Shown here one piece after another: positions 1-8,406 of a DNA stretch of 61,316 nucleotides. Every line of letters starts with the position of its first letter. Within the stretch, counting starts at the first letter, position 1. Below the pieces are notes generated by a model, which saw nothing but the letters and a program-made list of their open reading frames with translations, was not told the origin of the DNA and made no database searches. Both the position numbers and the translations under genes were made by a program. The stretch covers positions 1-61,316 of the forward strand of contig SVED01000004.1 in NCBI GenBank assembly GCA_015057515.1, in the 5' to 3' direction. Source of the DNA: Lachnospiraceae bacterium. Lineage in GTDB: Bacteria > Bacillota > Clostridia > Lachnospirales > Lachnospiraceae.

Positions 1-1
1 A

Positions 2-2464
2 ATGTCAGCCTTCGGACCATATTCAGACAGAGTTGAGCTTGACTTAAGTAAATTAGGGAAAATGGGAATCTATCTTATTACAGGTGATACGGGAGCAGGT
101 AAAACCACAATATTTGATGCTATAACCTATGCGCTATATGGTGAACCAAGTGGCAACAACAGAAAAGCAACCATGTTCAGAAGCGATTTTGCAAGAGATG
201 ATCAAATCACCAGAGTAACACTTACTTTTTCTTACGGGGAAAGGCTGTATTATGTGGTGCGAACCCCAAAGCATGAAATTATAAAGGCAAATGGAAAAAC
301 TGAGATAAAGCAAAAATTAGATGCAACAATATATGAACTTCCCAAGCCAGATAGTAAGCTGGATGACTGCCCTATTTTGGCTACAGGTGCTACAGCGGTT
401 ACGGACAAGGTGATTGAGATAATGGGAATTGACAGGGATCAGTTTGTAAATGTATGTATGATAGCCCAAGGGGAATTTATGAAATTTTTATTGGCGAAAT
501 CATCGGATAGAGCAAAAATATTTAGAAATATTTTCAAAACAGGTATATACAAACAACTGGAAAAGTCTCTCGGAATAAAAACAAATCATCTAAGTCATGA
601 GCTGGAATTAAAAAAACAGTCAATTATTCAGTATGCCAAGGGTGGAGATATTGGAGATAAAGAGGAAGTGGCAGGCCTTGTTGAAAAAGGTAATATATAT
701 GTATTGCCAACCTTTATTGAAGCCTTGGATGAAGTATGTGCTATAGATAGGGGAAATATGTCCCTTGTCAAGGAAGAAAAGAAAAAGCTAAAGAGCGAAC
801 AGGAAAGGTTATTAAAGACTATTGCCAAAGAGAAGGAAAAGCAAAAAAACGTTGAAGAATTAAAAAAAGTCCTTAATACCCATAAGAAAAATTATGAAAC
901 CCTGTTACCGAAACTTGAAAAAGCTAAGACTGCGTACATTGTAGAAGAAAATCGTAAAGACGAGGAAAGGACTCTTGTTGCTACTGCAAAAAGGATTGAG
1001 GAATCATTGCCATTTTATTGTAGTCTTACAGCCTTGTATGAGGAAGAAAGCAAAAAGCAGGATTTGTATAATGGGGCCTGTGAAAAGGTAACAATTTGTA
1101 ATGAAAATATTCAAACTCAGAAAAATAAAAATCAGGCAGGAGAAAGGCTCTTGGAGGAAAAGACCAATGCTTATAATCAATTGGAGAAAGATAAGCAAAA
1201 GGCTTCAAAGACCTATGAAACTATGTCCGACATTTTTTTGAGAAATCAAGCAGGGATTATGGCTGCATCTCTAGAAGATGGAATGGAATGTCCTGTGTGT
1301 GGCTCTAAAAATCATCCTAAAAAACAACCTATGTCAAAGGAGGTATGTAGCCAGGAGGAGCTAAAACAGGCTAAGGAAAAACGTGATAATCTGGAAGAGC
1401 AGCAAATAACGCTAAGCAAGGAGTTGGCTGAAAAAAGAGAGGAAAATAAAAAATCCATAGCAAGGCTGGATGCTATGAATCAGGAATTAACTAAATTAAC
1501 TGCAACCGCAACAGCTTTAAATATTGAACTCACAGAAATAAAAACAAAGCTCAATACTCAAGCTGGACAACTTCCATTTAAGACTCAGGCAGAGGCTGAA
1601 AAGGCTATGGAGAAGAATTTAAAAAACGCACAGGCCATAGCCGAAAAATATGAGAAGGCAAAGACAAACTTGGATAAGTATCTGGTGGATGAAAAAACCC
1701 TGAAGGAACTTATAAAAAAGGCTGAAGAAAATCTTTCCCAAAAAGAGGAAAAACTTGAGGATATAAGTGAGTTTGAGACAAGAGAAGGTCAATGTAAGGA
1801 GCAATTGACTCTTCTCGAAAAGAGAGAAAAAGAGATTAATATCAGACTTACTAATAACAATAAAGCTAAGGAAAATATTCTTTCCCAAATGGATGAATAT
1901 TATAATCTGGAAGGAACTTATAAAGTATATGAGCAGCTTTCACATACTGCCTCTGGTGGTGGCTTTGGGCAGGGGAAATTTAATTTTGAAAGCTATGTTC
2001 AGGCAGTATATTTTGAGCAGATTCTTGAGCTTGCAAATTATCGTCTTGGTAAAATGACAGGTGGAAGGTATGTGTTACTTCGTCGTAAGGAGGGTATGGC
2101 AAAAAATAGTCAGGCTGGGCTTGAAGTAAATGTATTAGACAACAATACTGGAAAAGTCAGAGCAGGAGAAACCATGTCAGGAGGCGAGGCGTTTATGGCA
2201 TCCTTATCTATGGCATTAGGTATGTCAGATGTTATATCCGCCAGTCAGGGAGGAATAAAACTGGAGTCTATGTTTATTGATGAAGGCTTTGGTGGGCTTG
2301 ATGCAAATTTCTTAGAAAGAGCACTGGAAATACTCACAAGCTTAAGCGATGGAGAAAGCGGAAACAGACCAGTTGGAATAATATCTCACATAGAGCTTTT
2401 GAAGGAAAGAATAGATAATAAAATATCTGTAGAAAGAACTATAAATGGTAGCAAAATTAATTGA
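2..2464 (+). CDS. sbcC: SbcC, ATPase subunit of the SbcCD nuclease (5' end cut by window)
   Basis: SMC/Rad50-like ATPase that works with the SbcD nuclease to cut DNA hairpins and blocked DNA ends. The visible 820 residues show Walker A GDTGAGKTT at about 28-36, a Q-loop region near 155, long charged coiled-coil halves, a zinc-hook CPVCG near residue 430 at the coiled-coil tip, the ABC signature MSGGEAF near 724 and Walker B FIDEGFGGLD near 760. The first visible ATG is probably internal, because family members normally carry several residues before the 'FGPY' stretch. The start and sbcD would therefore lie upstream. A 7-bp GC hairpin with a T-tract follows about 100 bp downstream. A nuclease partner for long palindromes sits beside a long palindromic element at 3.9 kb. 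Confidence 0.95.
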   Translation: MSAFGPYSDRVELDLSKLGKMGIYLITGDTGAGKTTIFDAITYALYGEPSGNNRKATMFRSDFARDDQITRVTLTFSYGERLYYVVRTPKHEIIKANGKTEIKQKLDATIYELPKPDSKLDDCPILATGATAVTDKVIEIMGIDRDQFVNVCMIAQGEFMKFLLAKSSDRAKIFRNIFKTGIYKQLEKSLGIKTNHLSHELELKKQSIIQYAKGGDIGDKEEVAGLVEKGNIYVLPTFIEALDEVCAIDRGNMSLVKEEKKKLKSEQERLLKTIAKEKEKQKNVEELKKVLNTHKKNYETLLPKLEKAKTAYIVEENRKDEERTLVATAKRIEESLPFYCSLTALYEEESKKQDLYNGACEKVTICNENIQTQKNKNQAGERLLEEKTNAYNQLEKDKQKASKTYETMSDIFLRNQAGIMAASLEDGMECPVCGSKNHPKKQPMSKEVCSQEELKQAKEKRDNLEEQQITLSKELAEKREENKKSIARLDAMNQELTKLTATATALNIELTEIKTKLNTQAGQLPFKTQAEAEKAMEKNLKNAQAIAEKYEKAKTNLDKYLVDEKTLKELIKKAEENLSQKEEKLEDISEFETREGQCKEQLTLLEKREKEINIRLTNNNKAKENILSQMDEYYNLEGTYKVYEQLSHTASGGGFGQGKFNFESYVQAVYFEQILELANYRLGKMTGGRYVLLRRKEGMAKNSQAGLEVNVLDNNTGKVRAGETMSGGEAFMASLSMALGMSDVISASQGGIKLESMFIDEGFGGLDANFLERALEILTSLSDGESGNRPVGIISHIELLKERIDNKISVERTINGSKIN

Positions 2465-2488
2465 CAAATTCAATTAATAGTGTATTCT
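2461..2488 (+). promoter_or_regulatory. Candidate sigma-A promoter for the AI-2E exporter gene
   Basis: A perfect TTGACA at 2461-2466 overlaps the sbcC stop codon. It is followed after 16 bp by TATTCT, a four-of-six match to the -10 consensus. Transcription from here would give a leader of about 150 nt that contains the terminator-like hairpin at 2563-2592 before the start at 2645. Confidence 0.45.
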
Positions 2489-2562
2489 ATAAGGGTAGCG
2501 GAAAAATTAGCCGGTAAAGGTAAATATTAGGCTTACCAGAGAATATATTTGTCAATAATATT

Positions 2563-2592
2563 GCCGGGAGACTTTGTTTTCCCGGCTTTTTT
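2563..2592 (+). terminator. Intrinsic terminator after sbcC, or attenuator ahead of the exporter
   Basis: Perfect 7-bp stem GCCGGGA/TCCCGGC with a loop of about 10 nt and six T immediately after. It lies downstream of sbcC and also within the leader predicted from the promoter at 2461, so it could act as an attenuator. An upstream GCCGG at about 2510 could compete for the 3' half of the stem. Confidence 0.8.
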
Positions 2593-2644
2593 CATATTAT
2601 ATTTAGGACTAGCTATTTTAAATAACTATAAGGAGCGTAAGAAA

Positions 2645-3898
2645 ATGAAAGAAAAGAAGCAGGCACTACAGACAGTGCTTTTTATAATCACGTTTACAGT
2701 ATTGCTGGTATATTTGGTGAATCATACTGGTGTTATAGTATATTTCTTCGGAAGACTTATATCACTGATTATGCCATTTATAATAGGATGTGCTATTGCA
2801 TTCATAATAAATTTGCCAATGCGTAGCATAGAAAATAGTCTCTTTAAAAAACCAGAAGGTGCCTTGTATAAGCATAAAAGAACAATCAGTATGCTTTTCT
2901 CTTATATTTTGGTGTTTGCTGTAGTGTTTTTAGTAATTTTCAAGGTTATGCCTGAGGTTAGAGATACTATAATTGCTATTGGTGAAAAGTTCCCAGGATT
3001 TTTAGAGAAAACCAAATCGTGGCTTGTGAAATATACAGAAAAATATCCAGAGATAACTGCTGAGATAATGAATATTGAGATAGATTGGGACGAAGTAGTA
3101 GGTGTCTTTTCTGATAAGGGCGGTACCATCTTATCCACTACAGTATCCATATTCTCTTCAATAATCAGCACAATTATAAATATAACTGTTGGATTTGTAT
3201 TTTCCTTATACATCCTTACACAGAAAGAGAAACTTGGCAGACAGTCAAAGATGGTTATATATGCAGCATGCAAGGAGAGTACAGCAGATGAAATTATGGT
3301 ATTCACGAAGATTGCAAATACTGCCTTCTCAAGATTTTTTGCCTGTCAGTTCAGGGAGGGTATTATCCTTGGTGCAATGTTTGCAATTTCAATGACAATT
3401 TTTAATATACCATTTGCTCTTACAGTTGGTGTACTCATTGGATTTACAGCTCTTATACCTGTATTTGGTGCATTTATTGGTTGTTTTATTGCAACCTTCC
3501 TCATACTTGTTGATTCACCGGAAAAGGTTATATGGTTTTTAGTGCTTTTCCTTGTACTTCAGTTTATTGAAAATAATTTTATTTATCCAAAGCTTGTAGG
3601 TGGCGATGTGGGACTCTCCGCTATATGGGTACTTCTTGCTGTTTTGGTAGGTGGAGATCTCTTTGGAGTAGTGGGTATGTTCGTGTTCATACCACTTGTT
3701 TCAGTTCTTTATGCATACTTTAGAAGTATCGTATTTAGAAAGCTTAAAAAGAAAGATATAGATGTAGATAAGAAAGAGGTTCCCGATGATGTTATGCCTC
3801 TGATGAATAATAAACGCAGGCTTTTCCAGGCTAAGAGCAAATCCAAAGCTCAGGCCCAAGAAAAACCGGAAACCACAAAAGAAGAACCACCCCAGTAA
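2645..3898 (+). CDS. AI-2E family transporter (PerM/YtvI type membrane protein)
   Basis: Integral membrane protein of the AI-2E exporter/PerM family. Substrates in this family are varied and cannot be read from sequence. The 417-residue product has two N-terminal hydrophobic segments, a soluble segment of about 100 residues and a cluster of hydrophobic helices in the second half, as is typical. The C-terminus is a charged tail rich in K, Q and E. The reading frame is open from a TTG at 2549, but I chose ATG 2645 because AGGAG at 2631-2635 is well placed and the upstream part of the frame overlaps a terminator hairpin. The gene ends 24 bp before element copy 1 and converges with the gene at 4437. 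Confidence 0.85.
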   Translation: MKEKKQALQTVLFIITFTVLLVYLVNHTGVIVYFFGRLISLIMPFIIGCAIAFIINLPMRSIENSLFKKPEGALYKHKRTISMLFSYILVFAVVFLVIFKVMPEVRDTIIAIGEKFPGFLEKTKSWLVKYTEKYPEITAEIMNIEIDWDEVVGVFSDKGGTILSTTVSIFSSIISTIINITVGFVFSLYILTQKEKLGRQSKMVIYAACKESTADEIMVFTKIANTAFSRFFACQFREGIILGAMFAISMTIFNIPFALTVGVLIGFTALIPVFGAFIGCFIATFLILVDSPEKVIWFLVLFLVLQFIENNFIYPKLVGGDVGLSAIWVLLAVLVGGDLFGVVGMFVFIPLVSVLYAYFRSIVFRKLKKKDIDVDKKEVPDDVMPLMNNKRRLFQAKSKSKAQAQEKPETTKEEPPQ

Positions 3899-3921
3899 AC
3901 AAGGTTCAAAATCTGCAGATG

Positions 3922-4406
3922 ATTTATTTTATAGGTATGTACACCCTGTATGCCACCCATATGCTGTAGTATTTCCTTGCAACTTTACGGGTTATAAGGA
4001 ATCCTACGGCTCGCACTTTCGATTTTTGATTACGTGCCGCTTCAGGAACTCGCCTGTCCCTTAAGGTCTTGTGGGTATAATTAGTCAACCAGCTAGCTTG
4101 TACCAAATATCAAGGTTTTATCAATTGCGATGAAGGCGCCGCGGAAGCGATGTTTGAGGTACGAGTTCGCGAGAGCGGCGCCCAATCAAACATCGCAATT
4201 GTAAAACCTTAGATATTTGCACAAGCGTAACGCTGGGGACTAATTATACCTACAAGAACTAAAGGGACAGACTCAAACATCCTTCCCGCGGCACGATTAA
4301 TCGAAAGTGTCTGCGCCTAGGATTACTAATAACCCTAGTTGTCAGCGGAAATACTACAGCATATGGATTGGCATACGCTGATGTATATTATGTTTATAAA
4401 ATAAAT
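3922..4406. repeat. Long quasi-palindromic element, copy 1 (inverted orientation, no apical hairpin)
   Basis: Imperfect inverted repeat filling the gap between two convergent genes. The core at about 3977-4343 matches copies 2 and 3 in reverse orientation. Outer arms unique to this copy include a perfect 20-bp pair (3957-3976 with 4347-4366) and a 12-bp pair (3922-3933 with 4395-4406). Unlike the other copies it lacks the roughly 70-bp apical hairpin, so the centre is only a short loop between the two GGCGCC blocks. Both arms carry TATAATTAG pointing inward. It contains no credible gene. No named repeat family was recognised. Confidence 0.85.
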
Positions 4407-4436
4407 TATGGGTAGATGGCCTGCCACCTTGGGGGA

Positions 4437-5180
4437 TTAGTGCTCGTATCTTTGAAGGAGGTCCTTGGTGTAGGTGCCATCCTTGTTGTATACTACGAGA
4501 GCTGGCTCCACTTTTACCATAGGTTTACCACCCTTTGATGCTTCAATAAGTACCATGTTTGGTTCCTTATCCTGATAAGGTTGTACCATGCATAGACGTT
4601 TTAATTCCAGCTTGTACATGGAAAGTGTTCGAATAATCTCTGCAAGGCGAAAAGGCTTATGAACCATAACAAAATTGCCACCCTCTTTGAGAAGGTATGC
4701 GGCTGCATTAATTACGTCTTCCAAACTAACCAGTATCTCATGTCTGGCAATATTCTTAGGTGCCATAGCATTTTCAAGGCCATGGTTTTGAGTTATATAT
4801 GGTGGATTAGATGTCACAATATCAAAAGAGGCTGCCTTGAACAAACAAGGCACCTCTTTAATATCTCCACATACTATGTCTATATCCTGTTCTAGTTGAT
4901 TGTATGCCACACTACGTCTTGCCATATCTGCACTATATTCTTGAATCTCTAATCCTGTAAAATGAGATCCCTTGTTTCTTCCACGCATTAAAAGTGGAAT
5001 AACACCGGTGCCAGTCCCCAGGTCTATAACCTGTCCTTTTGGCTTTGGTGTTGCATAATCTGACAAGAGTACAGCATCCATACCAAAACAAAAAGTATCT
5101 GGATTCTGGATAATGTGATATCCTCTGCATTGAAGATCATCCAACCTCTCACCTGCTTTTAGTATATCACTACTCATCAT
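4437..5180 (-). CDS. yabB: tRNA1(Val) adenine-N6 methyltransferase-like protein (YabB/TrmN6 family)
   Basis: Class I SAM-dependent methyltransferase of the YabB/TrmN6 family, whose E. coli member methylates A37 of tRNA1(Val). The 247 residues show SAM motif I VIDLGTGTG at 51-59 and the N6-adenine catalytic NPPY at 125-128, preceded by a hydrophobic strand. The length is typical. It overlaps the 3' end of ricT by 11 bp and is last in the tmk operon, the same neighbourhood as in Bacillus. Two consecutive ATG codons are possible starts. The RNA substrate is inferred from the family. Confidence 0.85.
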   Translation of the reverse strand: MMSSDILKAGERLDDLQCRGYHIIQNPDTFCFGMDAVLLSDYATPKPKGQVIDLGTGTGVIPLLMRGRNKGSHFTGLEIQEYSADMARRSVAYNQLEQDIDIVCGDIKEVPCLFKAASFDIVTSNPPYITQNHGLENAMAPKNIARHEILVSLEDVINAAAYLLKEGGNFVMVHKPFRLAEIIRTLSMYKLELKRLCMVQPYQDKEPNMVLIEASKGGKPMVKVEPALVVYNKDGTYTKDLLQRYEH

Positions 5181-6081
5181 CTAACTTAGACTTTCCTTCC
5201 TTACGCTCTAATGCTTCAAGTTTCTTAAGCTCTGCGTCACTTATCTTGTCGTCGTTGTATCTCTTCTTTCGCTTAAATCTTAAGTCATCTACTTTGTACT
5301 CTTCAATCTCCTTTGTGTCATCTTCCTGAGTAACAATTATCTTTACCTTCTGTCTGAGTACATTTACAGATGCTACCTCTCCCTTTTTGCCATCAACGGT
5401 TTTCACAAAATCTCCTACATTTGGCAAACGATCATTTAAATACTCGTAGGTATCCTGCTCATGTTTAAGACAACACATTAGTCTGCCACAAACGCCTGAT
5501 ATCTTGGTAGGATTGAGTGAAAGGTTTTGTTCCTTTGCCATTTTAATGGATACAGGCACAAACTCGGAAAGATGCTTATTACAGCAAAGCTCTCGGCCGC
5601 ATATTCCTATACCACCCACTATCTTAGTCTCATCACGTACTCCTATCTGGCGTAACTCTATACGAGTTTTAAATACTGCTGCCAAATCTTTTACCAGCTC
5701 TCTGAAATCAATTCGTCCATCTGCAGTAAAATAAAACAATACCTTGTTGTTGTCAAATGTATACTCTGCATCTATAAGTTTCATTTCAAGGTTATGCTTT
5801 GCTATTTTCTCAAGACATATATCGTATGCTTTTTTGCAGTTTTCCTTGTTTGCAATATATCTGGCTTCATCATCTTCATTTGCAAGTCGAATAATTGGTT
5901 TTAGCGCTGATGACATTTTTGTCTCATCAATCTCTCTTCTGCCCAGTACAACTTTGCCGTACTCTACTCCTCTTGCAGTCTCTACTATAACGTGTTGTCC
6001 AACCTCCACTTCATGATTTCCCGGATCAAAGAAATATATCTTTCCGTTATCTCTAAAGCGAACTCCTATAACTTCCTTCAT
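5170..6081 (-). CDS. ricT: RicT/YaaT, PSP1 domain protein
   Basis: PSP1-domain protein. In Bacillus, RicT forms an iron-sulfur complex with RicA and RicF that supports RNase Y-dependent mRNA maturation, competence and sporulation. The 303-residue product carries cysteines in two short motifs, CGRELCC at 161-167 and CGRLMCC at 198-204, the expected metal-ligand clusters. The C-terminal tail is lysine/glutamate-rich. It starts one base after the holB stop and overlaps yabB by 11 bp, so translation is probably coupled. RicA and RicF are not in this window. Confidence 0.9.
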   Translation of the reverse strand: MKEVIGVRFRDNGKIYFFDPGNHEVEVGQHVIVETARGVEYGKVVLGRREIDETKMSSALKPIIRLANEDDEARYIANKENCKKAYDICLEKIAKHNLEMKLIDAEYTFDNNKVLFYFTADGRIDFRELVKDLAAVFKTRIELRQIGVRDETKIVGGIGICGRELCCNKHLSEFVPVSIKMAKEQNLSLNPTKISGVCGRLMCCLKHEQDTYEYLNDRLPNVGDFVKTVDGKKGEVASVNVLRQKVKIIVTQEDDTKEIEEYKVDDLRFKRKKRYNDDKISDAELKKLEALERKEGKSKLDDE

Positions 6082-6082
6082 G

Positions 6083-7069
6083 TTAAATCTCCTTTAGTGT
6101 GAGCAATAATAGCTCCATAGTTACGTCAAAATTAGCATTTACCTCTAATCTCTGCTTAGCTCTGGCTATGGCCTCCACCTTATCCTCAATAGCCTTATAT
6201 GAATGAACCTGAGCCTGTTTTCTCATAGTTGAATACTCTCCCTTAAATAAGAGCTTATCTATGTTTCCTGTAACCTTAAGCATAAGCACATCTCTGTACC
6301 ACATCATCATAAGGTCTAAATAATCATTTATGGATACTTTAAATTTGTCAATCTGCTCCATAGCAAAGGCCAAATCATCAACATCCATATCCTGTATTTT
6401 CTTTAAAACTGCTACTACTGAGTCTATAACCTGAACATATTCACTGTTAGTTGCAAGCTTTATAGCTTTACCCAGATTTCCCTGGGCGAAATCCAGACAG
6501 AAATATGCCTTTTCCTCTGTAAGTCCCATCTCCTTCATAAGATACTGCAACATATCACGCTCTCTTATAGGCTTTGTGTTAAGCACTATACAACGTGATA
6601 ATACTGTCTCCAGCATCTTGCTGAGATTTGCTGTAAGCAAAATAATAATACCATACTCTGGTGGTTCTTCAATAGTTTTTAGGAGTGCATTCTGAGCCTG
6701 AGCATTCATAAGATGAGCATCAGGAATAACATATATCTTATACTTACTCTCATAAGGCTTAGTGCTTATAGGCTCAATCACTTGATTTCTTATCTCTTCA
6801 ACAGATATGATATTTGGTTTTTCGTGAGTAACTGTAACAATATCAGGGTGATTGCCTGATACATACTTCACACATGATTTACATTTCCCACAAGCCTCCA
6901 AACCGCCCTCTTCACACTGAAGAGTTGCCACAAAAGCTCTGGCTAAAAGCTTTTTACCACTATCAACCTCGCCGTTAATTATATAAGCGTGGCTAATTTT
7001 ATCCATCTCAATACTGCTTCTAAAATGTCTTATTATATCCTCGTGACCAACAATATTTTTAAAGTACAT
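6083..7069 (-). CDS. holB: DNA polymerase III delta' subunit
   Basis: Clamp-loader delta' subunit of the replicative polymerase, an AAA+ protein that helps load the beta clamp. The 328-residue product has a degenerate P-loop region (GEVDSGKK near residue 36), a zinc-binding cysteine cluster (C, then CGKCKSC) near 53-67 and a conserved segment AQNALLKTIEEPP that matches clamp-loader family proteins. The frame opens at a GTG three codons earlier, but AGGAGG lies eight bases before ATG 7069, which decides the start. It sits in the tmk-yaaR-holB-ricT-yabB operon. Confidence 0.9.
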   Translation of the reverse strand: MYFKNIVGHEDIIRHFRSSIEMDKISHAYIINGEVDSGKKLLARAFVATLQCEEGGLEACGKCKSCVKYVSGNHPDIVTVTHEKPNIISVEEIRNQVIEPISTKPYESKYKIYVIPDAHLMNAQAQNALLKTIEEPPEYGIIILLTANLSKMLETVLSRCIVLNTKPIRERDMLQYLMKEMGLTEEKAYFCLDFAQGNLGKAIKLATNSEYVQVIDSVVAVLKKIQDMDVDDLAFAMEQIDKFKVSINDYLDLMMMWYRDVLMLKVTGNIDKLLFKGEYSTMRKQAQVHSYKAIEDKVEAIARAKQRLEVNANFDVTMELLLLTLKEI

Positions 7070-7081
7070 ACGCCACACCTC

Positions 7082-7522
7082 CTAGGTAGAAATATCAAGT
7101 AACAAGCCTCTTATATCATCAATCTTGCCAAGTATTGCAAGATTATCTTTCTCTTCCTTAAGCAACTCTGTAGCAAGTTCATCTAAGTTCTTATCCACCT
7201 GACGAACTATGCCATATACTCTGTGCCTTCCCCTTCTATCAAGGAAATTTTCTCTGGAAAATTCGTGGGAACGGGATACTATCTCATTCATAAATTCTTT
7301 GACTGTAGAACGATACTTCTTCATGTCTTTAATATCCATGTGCTTGGCTATCTTAGCACCCTGCTCTTCAATCTCCTTCATAAGAGATGTAAGCTTCTCC
7401 TGAAGCTGACTCTCTTCTATATTTTTTACGAGAGTAAACTTGAAATCTTCATTAGTTGCAACGGAATTCTTAGGTGCTTCCATTTGCGTAAGCTGCTGCA
7501 ATTGATTTACTTTTATATCCAT
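7082..7522 (-). CDS. yaaR: YaaR family protein (DUF327)
   Basis: Member of the YaaR/DUF327 family, small helical cytosolic proteins without a proven biochemical role. They are recognised by length (146 residues here) and by their fixed position between tmk and holB in many Firmicutes. The visible sequence is charged and helical, with conserved segments around [12 protein letters not shown] and [15 protein letters not shown]. It starts 36 bp after tmk and ends 12 bp before holB, so it is co-transcribed. No catalytic motif is visible. Confidence 0.85.
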   Translation of the reverse strand: MDIKVNQLQQLTQMEAPKNSVATNEDFKFTLVKNIEESQLQEKLTSLMKEIEEQGAKIAKHMDIKDMKKYRSTVKEFMNEIVSRSHEFSRENFLDRRGRHRVYGIVRQVDKNLDELATELLKEEKDNLAILGKIDDIRGLLLDIST

Positions 7523-7558
7523 AGCTACTCTCCTTTCCTAAAATATAGCACGTTAATT

Positions 7559-8185
7559 CTATCTATTGAGCACTGCCTCCACATACTTAACTATTTTGTT
7601 GTGTATATCCTCAATAGTCATAGTGGCATCAATAGATTTGATTCTATCAGGGTTAAGAGTTGCCAAATCTCTATATCCCTGAGCTACCCTCTCATGAAAC
7701 TCTAAAGTCTCAAGCTCCATGCGGTCAAGTTCTGCCTGCTTCTTCTTTCGGCTGATACCCACCTTGGCAGGAAGATCCATATGAATAGTCAAATCAGGCA
7801 TAACACCCTGGATTGCATAACTATTAATCTGGTATGCCGTCTCAACGCCAAGACCTCTTGCCATGCCCTGATAAACCGCTGAAGAATCCACAAATCTATC
7901 GCTGATTACTGCCTTACCTGCTTCCAGCGCTGGTTTAATAACCTGGCTCACAAGCTGAGCTCTTGCTGAGGCATACAACAAAGCCTCCGTCATATATCCC
8001 ATCTCAACATAATCCTTGTTGAGAATAATTTCTCTGATAGCTTCACTTATTACTGTTCCTCCCGGCTCTCTGGTTATAATAATCTCATCATAACCCTTTG
8101 CCTCAAGGTAGCTTTTTAATAGCTCTATCTGAGTACTTTTGCCGGAACCATCTGGTCCCTCCATCGAAATGAATATTCCCTGCAT
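7559..8185 (-). CDS. tmk: Thymidylate kinase
   Basis: Phosphorylates dTMP to dTDP in DNA precursor synthesis. P-loop GPDGSGKST lies near residues 10-18, the DRF motif (ISDRFVDSS) near 93-101 and the lysine/arginine-rich LID region RKKKQAELDR near 145. The frame is open from a TTG at 8209, with ATG codons at 8197 and 8185. I chose 8185 because it gives the family-typical 'QGIFISMEGPDG' beginning and has GGAG six bases upstream; 8197 is also possible. It is first in the operon, and the leader begins just downstream of a strong sigma-28-like promoter at 8215-8241. Confidence 0.93.
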   Translation of the reverse strand: MQGIFISMEGPDGSGKSTQIELLKSYLEAKGYDEIIITREPGGTVISEAIREIILNKDYVEMGYMTEALLYASARAQLVSQVIKPALEAGKAVISDRFVDSSAVYQGMARGLGVETAYQINSYAIQGVMPDLTIHMDLPAKVGISRKKKQAELDRMELETLEFHERVAQGYRDLATLNPDRIKSIDATMTIEDIHNKIVKYVEAVLNR

Positions 8186-8214
8186 ATCTATCTCCATAAA
8201 ACCTTCCAAATATT

Positions 8215-8241
8215 ATATCGGCACATCGAAGAACCTTTTTA
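8215..8241 (-). promoter_or_regulatory. Sigma-28 (SigD/FliA)-type promoter for the tmk operon
   Basis: On the minus strand the sequence reads TAAA, 15 bp, then GCCGATAT, an exact match to the Gram-positive SigD consensus. A TATAAT overlaps the -10 region but has no good -35 at 17 bp, so sigma-A use cannot be excluded. A further TATAAT lies upstream at about 8270-8275 with a weak -35. Confidence 0.6.
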
Positions 8242-8340
8242 TATACATCATTTAAAGCTTTGCATATACACATATAATTATAACACTATAAAGAGATTTT
8301 TTCCACTAGAATAAATGTGGTAACCAGGATTATATGAAAT

Positions 8341-8387
8341 AAAAGCATGCCAGCAAGGGCAATCATTGCCCTACCAGCATGCTTTTT
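8341..8387 (-). terminator. Intrinsic terminator after the ABC transporter gene
   Basis: Long hairpin with outer stem AAAAGCATGC/GCATGCTTTT and inner stem GGGCAAT/ATTGCCC. It has a T-run on either strand and could work in both directions. It lies 20 bp downstream of the transporter stop codon and upstream of the tmk promoter. Confidence 0.85.
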
Positions 8388-8406
8388 ATTAGATATAATC
8401 TTAGGT

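Noticed and set aside
3924-4106. Open frame in the left arm of element copy 1
   Set aside because: It runs through repeat sequence, has no ribosome site and no protein-like composition; the palindrome yields mirror frames on both strands.
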